This document shows, one piece after another, positions 42,889-51,336 of a DNA stretch of 64,000 nucleotides (positions are counted from its first letter, which is position 1; the number at the start of each line of letters is the position of its first letter). The notes under the pieces are model-generated. The model did not search any database, was not told the DNA's origin, and saw nothing but the letters and a program-made list of their open reading frames with translations. The DNA comes from CAVQDV01 sp963711375. GTDB lineage: Bacteria; Pseudomonadota; Gammaproteobacteria; Coxiellales; Coxiellaceae. The stretch covers positions 2,480,001 through 2,544,000 of the forward strand of contig CAVQDV010000005.1 in the NCBI GenBank assembly GCA_963711375.1. The letters are read 5' to 3'. Position numbers and translations under genes: made by a program.

Positions 42889-43920
42889 CTATTTTGTTAA
42901 ACTGGCTAATATGGATCGAGCACCTTTAAAAGGTTCTCTGGCGTGCAAAGCCAAATAATTATCAATAAGCATGAAATCACCCTTTTGCCAGGGTATCGTG
43001 ACCATATGCCTTTGTAAATTATTTATAATATTCTGCACTTGTTCCCGAGAAATTTTATCGCCATTTCCAAAAGTGGTCGTGCAGGGTAAATTTTCAGGTC
43101 TCAACAGAAAATAACGAAACAGCCAAGAAAATCTTGGACCAAGAATAGCACTATAATAGCTGTTAATATGGTCATTAAAACTATTGATCTGATTGAACCA
43201 AACCATTTCCCCAGTAACGGGATGCTTTCGGAAAGCAGGTAAATTTATAGTGGTAACTAAACCCTGCTGCTTATTTAACCAATTAAAACTAAGCCCCTGT
43301 TCTTTCAATTTTGCTTCTAAAAGGGCTCGATCCGAAATTTTATAAGTCTCTTTCCAACTCATAAAAAAATTATTGAGTTTTGACAATATTTTCATTCTGA
43401 AAGACTTTTCAAACAGAAAACGTTTATAAACCACTCCATAACGTTCAAGCTTCTCTCGAAGTACTGGCTCAAGGGATTGATATACTTTTCTGGCATCTAT
43501 GACAGGAGTTGCCCCTCCCTCTTCGGAAGCTTGTAAACAGAAAAAAAACAAATGCCCAGGAAAATTTGGTGAATAAGACATTTCATTGTGCGGTGGGATC
43601 GGCTGATGAGGCGGAGATTCTGTTGAAGTGAAAACGCCCTCAGCTAATTTCGTGCGAGGAGAAACTCCCCCCGAATAATCAAAAAAATTACCTAATTGAC
43701 AGGCTTTAACACAATTGGAAAAATCTTCAGCTGAAGCTAAATTAAAACCCCGAAATAAAATAACTCCTGTTTTGTGAAGAAACGCTTTCATCTCGGCGTT
43801 ATTTTCCGTCAAATATTGAATAAGCGCATTAGCATTGGCATTCAACCCCGAAGCGGGTTCAATAAACAAAGGGAACTCGCCTTTATTTTGGTAAGCGGAT
43901 CTTATGAAATCCTTAAGCAC
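42889..43920 (-). CDS. TauD/TfdA-family Fe(II)/2-oxoglutarate dioxygenase (copy 1)
   Basis: A 343-residue dioxygenase similar to SyrP-type enzymes. The iron ligands are the His and Glu of PPHNEMSYSP and the distal His of NYLALHAREPF; the Arg for 2-oxoglutarate follows in KGARSILASL. SyrP relatives hydroxylate carrier-bound amino acids. I take the GTG at 43920 as the start since GAGGAGGTGG is 6 bases upstream and a perfect TATAAT at 43960-43965 lies inside the longer frame. A paralogue is encoded at 48639-49637 on the other strand, sharing the block SPRxxLAEGVFTSTE. Confidence 0.9.
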   Translation of the reverse strand: MLKDFIRSAYQNKGEFPLFIEPASGLNANANALIQYLTENNAEMKAFLHKTGVILFRGFNLASAEDFSNCVKACQLGNFFDYSGGVSPRTKLAEGVFTSTESPPHQPIPPHNEMSYSPNFPGHLFFFCLQASEEGGATPVIDARKVYQSLEPVLREKLERYGVVYKRFLFEKSFRMKILSKLNNFFMSWKETYKISDRALLEAKLKEQGLSFNWLNKQQGLVTTINLPAFRKHPVTGEMVWFNQINSFNDHINSYYSAILGPRFSWLFRYFLLRPENLPCTTTFGNGDKISREQVQNIINNLQRHMVTIPWQKGDFMLIDNYLALHAREPFKGARSILASLTK

Positions 43921-43959
43921 GTAAACCACCTCCTCGCCCGAAAACAAGTCCCTAAAAGT

Positions 43960-43965
43960 ATTATA
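43960..43965 (-). promoter_or_regulatory. Candidate -10 element of the dioxygenase-aldolase-ligase-PKS 1 operon
   Basis: TATAAT on the minus strand, 40 bases upstream of the GTG start at 43920. A convincing -35 is not present at 16-18 bases, so an activator or another sigma contact may be needed. Confidence 0.35.
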
Positions 43966-43994
43966 GACCATAATAGAAATCTTAGCTCATAAGA

Positions 43995-44022
43995 TGGAAA
44001 ACCCCTATGATGGTGCTACAAT
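43995..44022 (+). promoter_or_regulatory. Candidate promoter of the dpg-like operon
   Basis: TGGAAA (43995-44000) and TACAAT (44017-44022) with a 16-base spacer, 38 bases upstream of the ATG at 44060. The two divergent operons share this gap of 139 bases, which would allow joint control. Confidence 0.35.
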
Positions 44023-44059
44023 GATTATGTATGTGTTGAATAAATATAGGGGAATTTAG

Positions 44060-45124
44060 ATGCGTGACCTGTCTCAGCGTCCAAGGATAGTTTCCGTAGG
44101 AATAGCGAATCCCGGAAAAAAACTACCCCAAAATGAGCTAACAGACAAAATGGGGATTCATGATAAACGCATTTCTCGCTTGTTTAAAAACGCCCATATT
44201 AATTCTCGCTTTTTAACTCTCAAAGAAAATAATGGGCATTATGTCGACGAACCTGAATCGGAATTGCTCGATAAACATTTAAAGCTTGCTTTAGAGGCTG
44301 GATCTGTAGCAATTAAAGCGGCATTAGCTAAGGTTCATCTGCAAATTTTTGACATCGAATACCTATGTGTTGTAACGAGCACGGGTTTCATGAGCCCAGG
44401 CCTAAGCGCTCATCTTATTAATGAACTCAAAATCCCAATGGACTGCCAAAGAACTGATGTGGTAGGAATGGGTTGTTGCGCGGGTTTAAATGGATTAAAT
44501 GTCACGGCTAATTGGGCCCAGGCAAACCCGAAAAAATATGCACTTCTCCTTTGTGTGGAGATCTGCTCCGCGGCCTACATATTTGATGACACTATAGAAA
44601 CCGCTATCGTGAATAGTCTCTTTGGTGACGGTGCGGCGGCAGTCATATTAAAGGCCGGGGGCAATGAAAAGACACCTGCTATTTTAGGCTTTTCAAGTTA
44701 CCTGATTGAAGGGACTTTAGACGCGATGCAATATGTGTGGAATTCCTCGTTTAATAAATTCAGCTTCAGGCTCGAAAGAGCCATCCCTTACAACATTGGC
44801 TCACATTTAGAAACCCCCGTTAATAAATTACTCCGAAAATTTAACGTTAAAAAGAGAGACATTACGTACTGGATAGTGCACGCCGGCGGGAACAAAGTAA
44901 TACAGGCGATTAAATATAATTTGGGACTGACGTCGTATGATCTACGACATACCAGCAGCGTTCTTTCCGAATATGGTAACCTTTCTTCAGGTTCTTTTTT
45001 ATTTTCTTACACAAAATTACTAGAGGAGGCTCACCTGCAAAGAGGTGAATATCTTGTTTTTATTACGATGGGGCCTGGGGCACAGCTCGAAACGGCTTTA
45101 TTAGAAGGAGATGGAAATGAATAA
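44060..45124 (+). CDS. DpgA-like type III polyketide synthase (3,5-dihydroxyphenylacetyl-CoA synthase family)
   Basis: A 354-residue chalcone-synthase-fold enzyme. The catalytic Cys is in TDVVGMGCCAGLNGL, the DpgA form of the nucleophile region; the His is in WIVHAGGNKV and the Asn in SEYGNLSSGS, completing the triad. DpgA condenses four malonyl-CoA to a 3,5-dihydroxyphenylacetyl thioester used for dihydroxyphenylglycine or 3,5-dihydroxybenzoate-type starters. Two crotonase-fold genes follow directly, as in known dpgA-dpgB-dpgD sets, supporting the call. GGGGAA precedes the ATG. A related type III PKS making another resorcinol cannot be ruled out. Confidence 0.88.
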   Translation: MRDLSQRPRIVSVGIANPGKKLPQNELTDKMGIHDKRISRLFKNAHINSRFLTLKENNGHYVDEPESELLDKHLKLALEAGSVAIKAALAKVHLQIFDIEYLCVVTSTGFMSPGLSAHLINELKIPMDCQRTDVVGMGCCAGLNGLNVTANWAQANPKKYALLLCVEICSAAYIFDDTIETAIVNSLFGDGAAAVILKAGGNEKTPAILGFSSYLIEGTLDAMQYVWNSSFNKFSFRLERAIPYNIGSHLETPVNKLLRKFNVKKRDITYWIVHAGGNKVIQAIKYNLGLTSYDLRHTSSVLSEYGNLSSGSFLFSYTKLLEEAHLQRGEYLVFITMGPGAQLETALLEGDGNE

Positions 45125-45824
45125 CCTTTATTATGATTTTGAAATCCAAGATGAAGTTGGGTTTTTTCTTTTTAAAAAAGGAAAAACCCCAGAATTATCA
45201 GAGATTTTCTTGGAAACATTCTCCGAAACCTTCGACCAAATTGATGAAAATAAAAAACTAAAATTTTTGGTCTTTAAAAATATTACCTCATCAAATGTAT
45301 TTTTTGACCAGGCGCTTTCTAATGCAGAAATTCTTCGGCTCCTAACAAAATGGGAAAAAACGCTACGCTACCTTGGACAATTACCTCAAGTATCCATCGT
45401 TACCATTGAAGGCGAGGTAGTAGGGCCGGCTCTACAATTTATGTTAGCCTGCGATTTTAGGATAGCCGAAAAAAATGCGGTTTTTTTATTTAAAGAATTG
45501 GAAAATGGGGTTCTTCCGGGAATGGAAGTTTATCGACTCACAAAGCTTCTGGGACCTAGTATGGCTGAGAAAATTTTATTGATCGAAGGAAAAGCTGACT
45601 CAGCGCATGCCAAAAATATCGGTCTTATTGATTATTGCGTAGATCGCATAACAGACGAAGAAATCTTCGAGATTATTAAAGGTGTGCAAGGGAAAAATAC
45701 AACCGCTATTGATATGACCAAAAGGCTAATTTCCGAATCGCTACACGACAGCTATGAAGATGCCCTAGGTCATTATCTGGCAGCACAAAGCCGATGTCTT
45801 GCCCAGCTTTTGAAAGGAATCTAG
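45117..45824 (+). CDS. DpgB-like crotonase-fold accessory enzyme
   Basis: A 235-residue enoyl-CoA hydratase-fold protein. The central part QVSIVTIEGEVVGPALQFMLACDFRIAEKN keeps the fold but has VVG-PA instead of the usual AxGGG oxyanion loop, and the N-terminal half lacks a normal AGAD loop, as expected for divergent DpgB proteins that raise DpgA turnover. The ATG at 45117 is preferred as GAAGGAG lies 6 bases before it; the earlier ATG at 45111 touches that site. The start overlaps the dpgA-like stop. Confidence 0.82.
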   Translation: MNNLYYDFEIQDEVGFFLFKKGKTPELSEIFLETFSETFDQIDENKKLKFLVFKNITSSNVFFDQALSNAEILRLLTKWEKTLRYLGQLPQVSIVTIEGEVVGPALQFMLACDFRIAEKNAVFLFKELENGVLPGMEVYRLTKLLGPSMAEKILLIEGKADSAHAKNIGLIDYCVDRITDEEIFEIIKGVQGKNTTAIDMTKRLISESLHDSYEDALGHYLAAQSRCLAQLLKGI

Positions 45825-45825
45825 T

Positions 45826-46626
45826 ATGGAAAACAAAAACGACGTGCTCCTGCAAGAGAAGCTTGAAGAGGGTGAAATTTTAATTCTCACACTTAACAGA
45901 CCCCAACATGCCAATGCCGTCAATCTTGAACTGTGCCAAGCCTTATTGGATGTTTGGACGAAATTGGCCACCACGTCTACTGAGTCAATTAAATGCGTAA
46001 TTCTCACCGGCACTGGAAATAAAGCATTTAGCGCCGGGGCAGATTTGAAAGAGAGAAAGGGAATAAGCTCCGCACAATGGAAGGACATGCATGCCGTTTT
46101 AAAACAAATGATATCCCTGATGTTTAATTGCCCGATTCCACTCATCGCGGCTGTAAATGGGGACGCCTATGGTGGAGGACTTGAATATATCTTAGCCTGT
46201 GATTTTGCTTATGCATCAAAAAACGCTGTTTTTGCCCAAGCAGAAGTAAAACGAGGGATTATGCCGGGAGCGATGGGCACTCAACTATTACCACGAACCT
46301 GCGGAATAAAAAGAGCCAAAGAACTTGCCCTGAGCGGAGACTCTTTTACCGCTGCAGCGGCGCTCCGTTATGGAATTGTGAATGCGCTCTTTGAACCCGA
46401 AAATTTAATGGAAAATGTTTTAAACACCGCCAAATCCATCGCTGCTAATGCACCCTTGTCTACTCGTGCCATTAAAAAAGCTTTAAATGCCTCGCTCGAC
46501 ATGAGCATTCAATCTGGATATGAGGCTGAGGTAGCGGCCTATTATGAGCTGCTTGACACGAAAGATCGAGAAGAGGGAATTCAAGCTTTCATCGAAAAAC
46601 GTAATCCCATTTTTAAAGGTTATTAG
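45826..46626 (+). CDS. DpgD-like enoyl-CoA hydratase/isomerase
   Basis: A 266-residue crotonase with all standard features: NRPQHANAVNLEL, the oxyanion loops FSAGADLKE and VNGDAYGGGLEYILACDFAYA, and GIMPGAMGTQLLPR. In glycopeptide pathways DpgD acts with DpgA and DpgB to dehydrate and aromatise the tetraketide. The gene starts 1 base after the dpgB-like stop. A general fatty-acid hydratase is the alternative, less likely given the neighbours. A dpgC-type oxygenase, which would be a third crotonase relative of about 430 residues, is not found here. Confidence 0.88.
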   Translation: MENKNDVLLQEKLEEGEILILTLNRPQHANAVNLELCQALLDVWTKLATTSTESIKCVILTGTGNKAFSAGADLKERKGISSAQWKDMHAVLKQMISLMFNCPIPLIAAVNGDAYGGGLEYILACDFAYASKNAVFAQAEVKRGIMPGAMGTQLLPRTCGIKRAKELALSGDSFTAAAALRYGIVNALFEPENLMENVLNTAKSIAANAPLSTRAIKKALNASLDMSIQSGYEAEVAAYYELLDTKDREEGIQAFIEKRNPIFKGY

Positions 46627-46636
46627 AGGAGGTTTC

Positions 46637-47617
46637 ATGGGGAAACATTCTCATGCCAAGATCTTCGAAGATCTAAAAAAATATATTTCCAGCACTGAAA
46701 AATCTGTTTCATTATGCATTTCGTGTCAAGAGGGAGAAACGTTCAGCCTTCATCCTTTTGATATTTATTCAATGCATTCCGTTGGAAAAGTTTTTACCGG
46801 CGTACTGTTATTACTAATGGTGCAACGCGGAATTATCGATGAAAAAGCGCTCAATAGGCCCATAAAATTCAAAAAGGAAATTGAAGATCTTCTTCCAGAA
46901 GTCGTAATAAATCATTTATCGAATGAAAAAATTACTCTGCATCAGCTAATGACCCATAAAGCCAATCTAGGCGATTACGTTAAAAAAAATTATATCGAAA
47001 CCATTAAAAATCGAATTCAAAAAAATGAAAGCCTGTCGGAATTAATGAGCATTAAAAATCCAGAAGATTTTCTCTCGTTTGCAGAACCAAAAATATATAA
47101 AAATGAGTACAGCAATTTAGGGATATTATTAGTTTCTCTTGCCATTCAAGAAGCCTATCAACAAAAAATGGGGGCTGAGTTTACTTATAATCACATTTTA
47201 TTTAAATTAATTATCAATGAAATTGGCTTTCCCTCATTTTCGCTTATGAAACCTGAATCGGGTCGATTTAATAAGGATCCTTCTGCAGCCTATTCCCAAT
47301 ATCTCGTCGGAAGCCCTTCTGGAGGATACTGGATCAACTCCCTAGATTTATTGGAATTTGGACGTTGGTTATATAAAAAATCCACTGAAGAATCGGATTT
47401 TAAAATCTTCCTCGAAAAATATGGGCAGGAATTCTATGATTCTGAAAATCAAATAATAGCTCATGCTGGAGCGCTTCCACCATCAAGCGCTTATTTCTAT
47501 GTTTCATTAAAGACCGGAAATATTCTTGTCACATTATCGGATCAACGAAAAACAGCCTGGGAAATTGCTGAATTAATAATTAAAAAATTTTTTTCTTGCC
47601 CCACAAAAGAATCTTAA
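46637..47617 (+). CDS. Serine hydrolase of the class C beta-lactamase/esterase family
   Basis: A 326-residue protein with the three beta-lactamase-family elements: SxxK as SVGK in SMHSVGKVFTG, YxN as YSN in NEYSNLGIL, and HAG in place of KTG (IIAHAGALPP). No signal peptide is visible, so it is likely cytoplasmic, which argues against a cell-wall or beta-lactam role. In biosynthetic clusters such enzymes act as acyltransferases, amidases or esterases on the product. ATG at 46637 has AGAGGAGG upstream; the longer frame overlaps the dpgD-like gene. Confidence 0.87.
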   Translation: MGKHSHAKIFEDLKKYISSTEKSVSLCISCQEGETFSLHPFDIYSMHSVGKVFTGVLLLLMVQRGIIDEKALNRPIKFKKEIEDLLPEVVINHLSNEKITLHQLMTHKANLGDYVKKNYIETIKNRIQKNESLSELMSIKNPEDFLSFAEPKIYKNEYSNLGILLVSLAIQEAYQQKMGAEFTYNHILFKLIINEIGFPSFSLMKPESGRFNKDPSAAYSQYLVGSPSGGYWINSLDLLEFGRWLYKKSTEESDFKIFLEKYGQEFYDSENQIIAHAGALPPSSAYFYVSLKTGNILVTLSDQRKTAWEIAELIIKKFFSCPTKES

Positions 47618-47697
47618 GCCTCTACAACCAAATAAACCCGTAGCTCTTGTATTACCCTGGCGTTAGTGAAATAATTATAGTATCAGGAGGATTTTAA

Positions 47698-48621
47698 ATG
47701 GCAACATCAACTAGTGCTTCTTTTATCTGGATGGATGGAGCCTTTCTTCCGTGGGAAAATGCTGCTATCCACCCCATGTCATTTACTTTGCACTATGGGA
47801 TGGGGGTCTTCGAGGGACTCCGTGTATATGAAACGCATAAAGGGCCCGCTATTTTTCGTCTTGAAGATCATATTGAAAGACTTTTTTGTTCCGCAAAAAT
47901 AATTAATATGAAAATATCCTATACGCCCGAGGAAATAATTGATGCGATCATTCAAACCCTCAATAAAAATAGCCTAAATGCAGCCTATGTCAGACCCATG
48001 GCGTATTACGGGGCAGAAGCTCTAGGTCTCCATGTAAATTTTCCGGCCGCGCATCTCATGATCGCAGCCCACCCACTAAAAAAGTATCTTAACATTGAAG
48101 ATGAAAATAAAGGTCTGCGTCTTGTCACCTCTTCCTTTGTTCGAAATCATGTGAATAGTATGCTCTTGAAAGCCAAAATTAATGGCAGTTATGTTAATTC
48201 TATTCTCGCATACCAAGAAGCCCTACAACAAAAATGCGATGACGCCTTGATGCTTGATGCCAACGGCTATGTAGCCGAAGCTAGCACCTCAAATATTTTT
48301 GCCATACATAAAGGCGTCATATCTACACCAAGCAAGGATGCTATATTTCCCGGCATTACAAGAGACACTATTATTTCCCTACTAAAAGACCAAGGTCTTC
48401 CAATTCTTGAGCGAAATATCACTCGCGACGAGCTTTATACAGCGGATGAAATATTTTTAACAGGATCAGCGGCTCAAGTAGTAACGATTGGTGAAATTGA
48501 CGGTCGTATCCTTGGCACTGGAAACCGAGGGCCTATCACTACTATAATTCAAAACGCCTATCATCAAACTGTGCATGGTGAGAGTGGAAAATATAAGCAT
48601 TGGATAACCCTTGCACGATAA
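47698..48621 (+). CDS. Branched-chain amino acid aminotransferase (IlvE-type, fold type IV)
   Basis: A 307-residue PLP aminotransferase. The fold-IV opening is FLPWENAAIHPMSFTLHYG, the PLP Lys is in LKAKINGSYVNSILAY, and the signature VAEASTSNIFAI...TPSKDAIFPGITRDTI is complete. It normally interconverts Val, Leu, Ile and their keto acids with glutamate. In this operon it may aminate an arylglyoxylate or a branched keto acid for the NRPS. An AGGAGG site is at 47685-47691. A gap of 80 bases before it is the largest in the operon. Confidence 0.92.
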   Translation: MATSTSASFIWMDGAFLPWENAAIHPMSFTLHYGMGVFEGLRVYETHKGPAIFRLEDHIERLFCSAKIINMKISYTPEEIIDAIIQTLNKNSLNAAYVRPMAYYGAEALGLHVNFPAAHLMIAAHPLKKYLNIEDENKGLRLVTSSFVRNHVNSMLLKAKINGSYVNSILAYQEALQQKCDDALMLDANGYVAEASTSNIFAIHKGVISTPSKDAIFPGITRDTIISLLKDQGLPILERNITRDELYTADEIFLTGSAAQVVTIGEIDGRILGTGNRGPITTIIQNAYHQTVHGESGKYKHWITLAR

Positions 48622-48638
48622 ATATAGGGAATTTCAAT

Positions 48639-49637
48639 ATGAAAGAAAGTTTAGAAAAATTATATCTCATACAACCCTCATCAACACAAAATAGTAACCT
48701 GGAATCCCTTTTAACGTTTTTGGAAGAAAATCATACTGAGCTCAAAAAAAAATTATTACTTCATGGTACCTTACTATTTCGGGGCTTTGGGTTGTCTTCT
48801 GCAGATGATTTCTCAAAGTGTGTAAAAGCTTGCAAATTGGGGAATTTCTTTAATTATGCCGGTGGGACCTCCCCTCGAAAAGTGCTAGCTGAAGGTGTTT
48901 TTACCTCAACCGAGATGCCCCCTAAATATTGGATCGCCCCTCACAATGAAATGTCTTACGCCCCTCATTACCCTAATCACTTATATTTTTACTGCCATCA
49001 GACTGCCACTCAACTCGGCGCAACACCCATTGCAGATGCACGTGCCATTTACCAAGATCTTGATCCAACATTGCGTGACAAACTGAATACTCTAGGGATC
49101 CGCTATGATCGTTTTTACCATGATAAATCCATTAGAATGCAGTTAATGTCTAAGCTTCATCCAGGAGTGATGTCTTGGAGGCGTTCCTTTGGAACAGAAG
49201 AAAAAACCGTTGTTGAGGATAAATTAAAAAGAGAAGGTTATGATTACCATTGGCTCGATCGGGATAGAGGTTTGCAAACTTTTATTAAACTTCCGGCATT
49301 CAGAACGCATCCCATAACACAAGAAACCGTATGGTTTAATCAATCTAACATCTTCAACAGTGAAGTTTTTTACCGTGCCATATTAGGCCCTAAATTTACC
49401 TGGCTATTTCGTTATTTTTTATTGCCCCCGCAAAACTTACCCTGCTTAGCACGATTGGGGAATGGAGAAGAATTAAAAAATGAAGAAATCGAAAATATCA
49501 TAGAGGTTATTCAAAAAAACCTCATTATAGAACCTTGGCAACAGGGAGATTTCATGGTGGTTGATAATTATCTCAACCTGCACGCTCGAGAACCTTTTAC
49601 GGGTCCTCGTAAGGTGATGGCATCTCTCACTGCCTAA
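48639..49637 (+). CDS. TauD/TfdA-family Fe(II)/2-oxoglutarate dioxygenase (copy 2)
   Basis: A 332-residue paralogue of the dioxygenase at 42889-43920. Iron ligands are in APHNEMSYAP and NYLNLHAREPF, with the Arg in TGPRKVMASL. It also shares FRGFGLSSADDFSKCVKACK and WFNQSN...WLFRYFLL with copy 1. ATG at 48639 (TAGGGA upstream) is preferred over a TTG inside the ilvE-like gene. The presence of two related hydroxylases, one in each divergent operon, suggests two hydroxylations or two substrates, perhaps on carrier-bound amino acids. Confidence 0.9.
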   Translation: MKESLEKLYLIQPSSTQNSNLESLLTFLEENHTELKKKLLLHGTLLFRGFGLSSADDFSKCVKACKLGNFFNYAGGTSPRKVLAEGVFTSTEMPPKYWIAPHNEMSYAPHYPNHLYFYCHQTATQLGATPIADARAIYQDLDPTLRDKLNTLGIRYDRFYHDKSIRMQLMSKLHPGVMSWRRSFGTEEKTVVEDKLKREGYDYHWLDRDRGLQTFIKLPAFRTHPITQETVWFNQSNIFNSEVFYRAILGPKFTWLFRYFLLPPQNLPCLARLGNGEELKNEEIENIIEVIQKNLIIEPWQQGDFMVVDNYLNLHAREPFTGPRKVMASLTA

Positions 49638-49650
49638 TTGGAGAATATAA

Positions 49651-51336
49651 ATGCCCTCAAAGCTAAATAAATACAGCTCTCGTATTACAGATTCTCTCAC
49701 ACATGGCTTTGCACAAGCACAATTATATGCAACGGGTATTAAACCAGGGGATATTCACAAACCACAAGTGGGAATTGCCAGTGTTTGGTTCGATGGAAAT
49801 CCTTGCAATATGCACTTGCGCGACTTTGGAGATTTAGTCAAAAAAAGTGTTATTGACTCCGAGATGCTGGGTATGCGATTTAGCACGGTTGGAGTCAGTG
49901 ATGTGATTTCAATGGGCACGGAAGGTATGCATTATTCCCTGCAATCTCGAGACTTAATTGCGGATTCCATTGAAACGATGATGTCAGCGCATTGGTACGA
50001 TGCCTGCGTTGCCATTCCCGGCTGTGATAAAAATATGCCTGGCTGCATGATGGCATTAGCCCGCCTGAATCGCCCAGGATTTATCATTTATGGGGGCGCC
50101 ATACAACCAGGTTGCCTCAATCATAAATCCATTACCCTTCATGATGTATATGCGAATTATGAGGCCTACCGCACTGGAAAATTGCCAAAAAAAGAATATG
50201 AAAACATTATTGAGCACGCCTGCCCTGGCAAGGGTTCCTGCGCCGCGATGTACACCGCGAACACCATGGCTAGCAGCATTGAAGCGATGGGTTTATGTTT
50301 GCCTTACAGCGCCTCAAATCCTGCCAATTCCGAAGAAAAACTAGCGGAATGCAGAGCGGCAGGAAAAATTATCCGCAATTTATTGGAAAAAGACATTAAG
50401 CCCAGAGACATTATGACACGGGAGGCATTTGAAAATGCAATGGTACTCACCATCGCTCTCGGGGGCTCAACAAATGTGGTCTTACATTTACTCGCCGTGG
50501 CCTATGCCGCTGATATCCAATTGTCCCTAGATGACTTTGCTACCATCGCTGAAAAAACACCCTTGATTGCCGATATGCTCCCTTTTGGAAAATACAACAT
50601 GGTTGATTTGTATCGGGTCGGGGGCATCCCAGCTGTCATGAAATTGCTATTGGAAGGCAAACTCATTCACGGAGATTGCCTCACGATCACCGGCCTATCC
50701 ATTGCTGAAAACCTGCACTCCCTCCCTGCCCTCAAAGCAAATCAAAAAGTGATTCATAGTCTTAAGACCCCAATCAAAAAAACAGGCCATTTACGCATTC
50801 TTCGCGGTAATCTTGCACCCGAGGGTGCCGTAGCCAAAATAACCGGGCACGAAGGGGAGATGTTCTCGGGCCCTGCCAAAGTATTTGAGGATCAATCCAG
50901 CATGATTGAGTCATTCGAAAATGGACATATTCAAGCGGGTGATGTGATAGTTATTCGTTATCAAGGCCCAAAGGGCGGCCCTGGAATGCCTGAAATGTTA
51001 CTTCTCACCAGCCGAATTGCTTTTAGCCATTTGAGTGGCAAAGTGGCGCTCATTACCGACGGTCGTTTTTCGGGGGGATCTAAAGGTTTTATTATTGGGC
51101 ATGTGAGCCCCGAAGCCCAGGTGGGCGGACCTATCGCACTATTACAAGACGGTGATATGATCAGAATAGATGCCATTAAAAACACCATTACTGTCGAAGT
51201 ATCTCCCGAAATACTCGAACATCGCCAACGCCTTTGGACCATGCCACCCTACAAGGTTAAAAAAGGAGCTTTACTCCGCTATATTCAAACTGTCCGTTCT
51301 GCTAGCAAGGGCTGCATTACTGACGAGCTTCCATAA
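49651..51336 (+). CDS. ilvD: Dihydroxy-acid dehydratase (IlvD-type)
   Basis: A 561-residue IlvD/Edd protein of normal length. The iron-sulfur cysteines stand in NPCNMHLRDF, PGCDKNMPGC and CPGKGSC; GGSTNVVLHLLA and TDGRFSGGSKGFIIGHVSPEA are also present. It dehydrates 2,3-dihydroxy-isovalerate/methylvalerate, the step before IlvE. Since an IlvE-type gene is in the same operon, it may supply a branched or unusual keto acid; a resistant copy of a targeted enzyme is another option. Its last 20 bases overlap tail-to-tail with PKS 2. GGAG lies before the ATG. Confidence 0.93.
   Translation: MPSKLNKYSSRITDSLTHGFAQAQLYATGIKPGDIHKPQVGIASVWFDGNPCNMHLRDFGDLVKKSVIDSEMLGMRFSTVGVSDVISMGTEGMHYSLQSRDLIADSIETMMSAHWYDACVAIPGCDKNMPGCMMALARLNRPGFIIYGGAIQPGCLNHKSITLHDVYANYEAYRTGKLPKKEYENIIEHACPGKGSCAAMYTANTMASSIEAMGLCLPYSASNPANSEEKLAECRAAGKIIRNLLEKDIKPRDIMTREAFENAMVLTIALGGSTNVVLHLLAVAYAADIQLSLDDFATIAEKTPLIADMLPFGKYNMVDLYRVGGIPAVMKLLLEGKLIHGDCLTITGLSIAENLHSLPALKANQKVIHSLKTPIKKTGHLRILRGNLAPEGAVAKITGHEGEMFSGPAKVFEDQSSMIESFENGHIQAGDVIVIRYQGPKGGPGMPEMLLLTSRIAFSHLSGKVALITDGRFSGGSKGFIIGHVSPEAQVGGPIALLQDGDMIRIDAIKNTITVEVSPEILEHRQRLWTMPPYKVKKGALLRYIQTVRSASKGCITDELP

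Noticed and set aside
43921..43971. Upstream start for TauD copy 1
   Set aside because: The extra residues do not resemble the paralogue and contain a TATAAT and an AGGAGGT site that favour the GTG at 43920.
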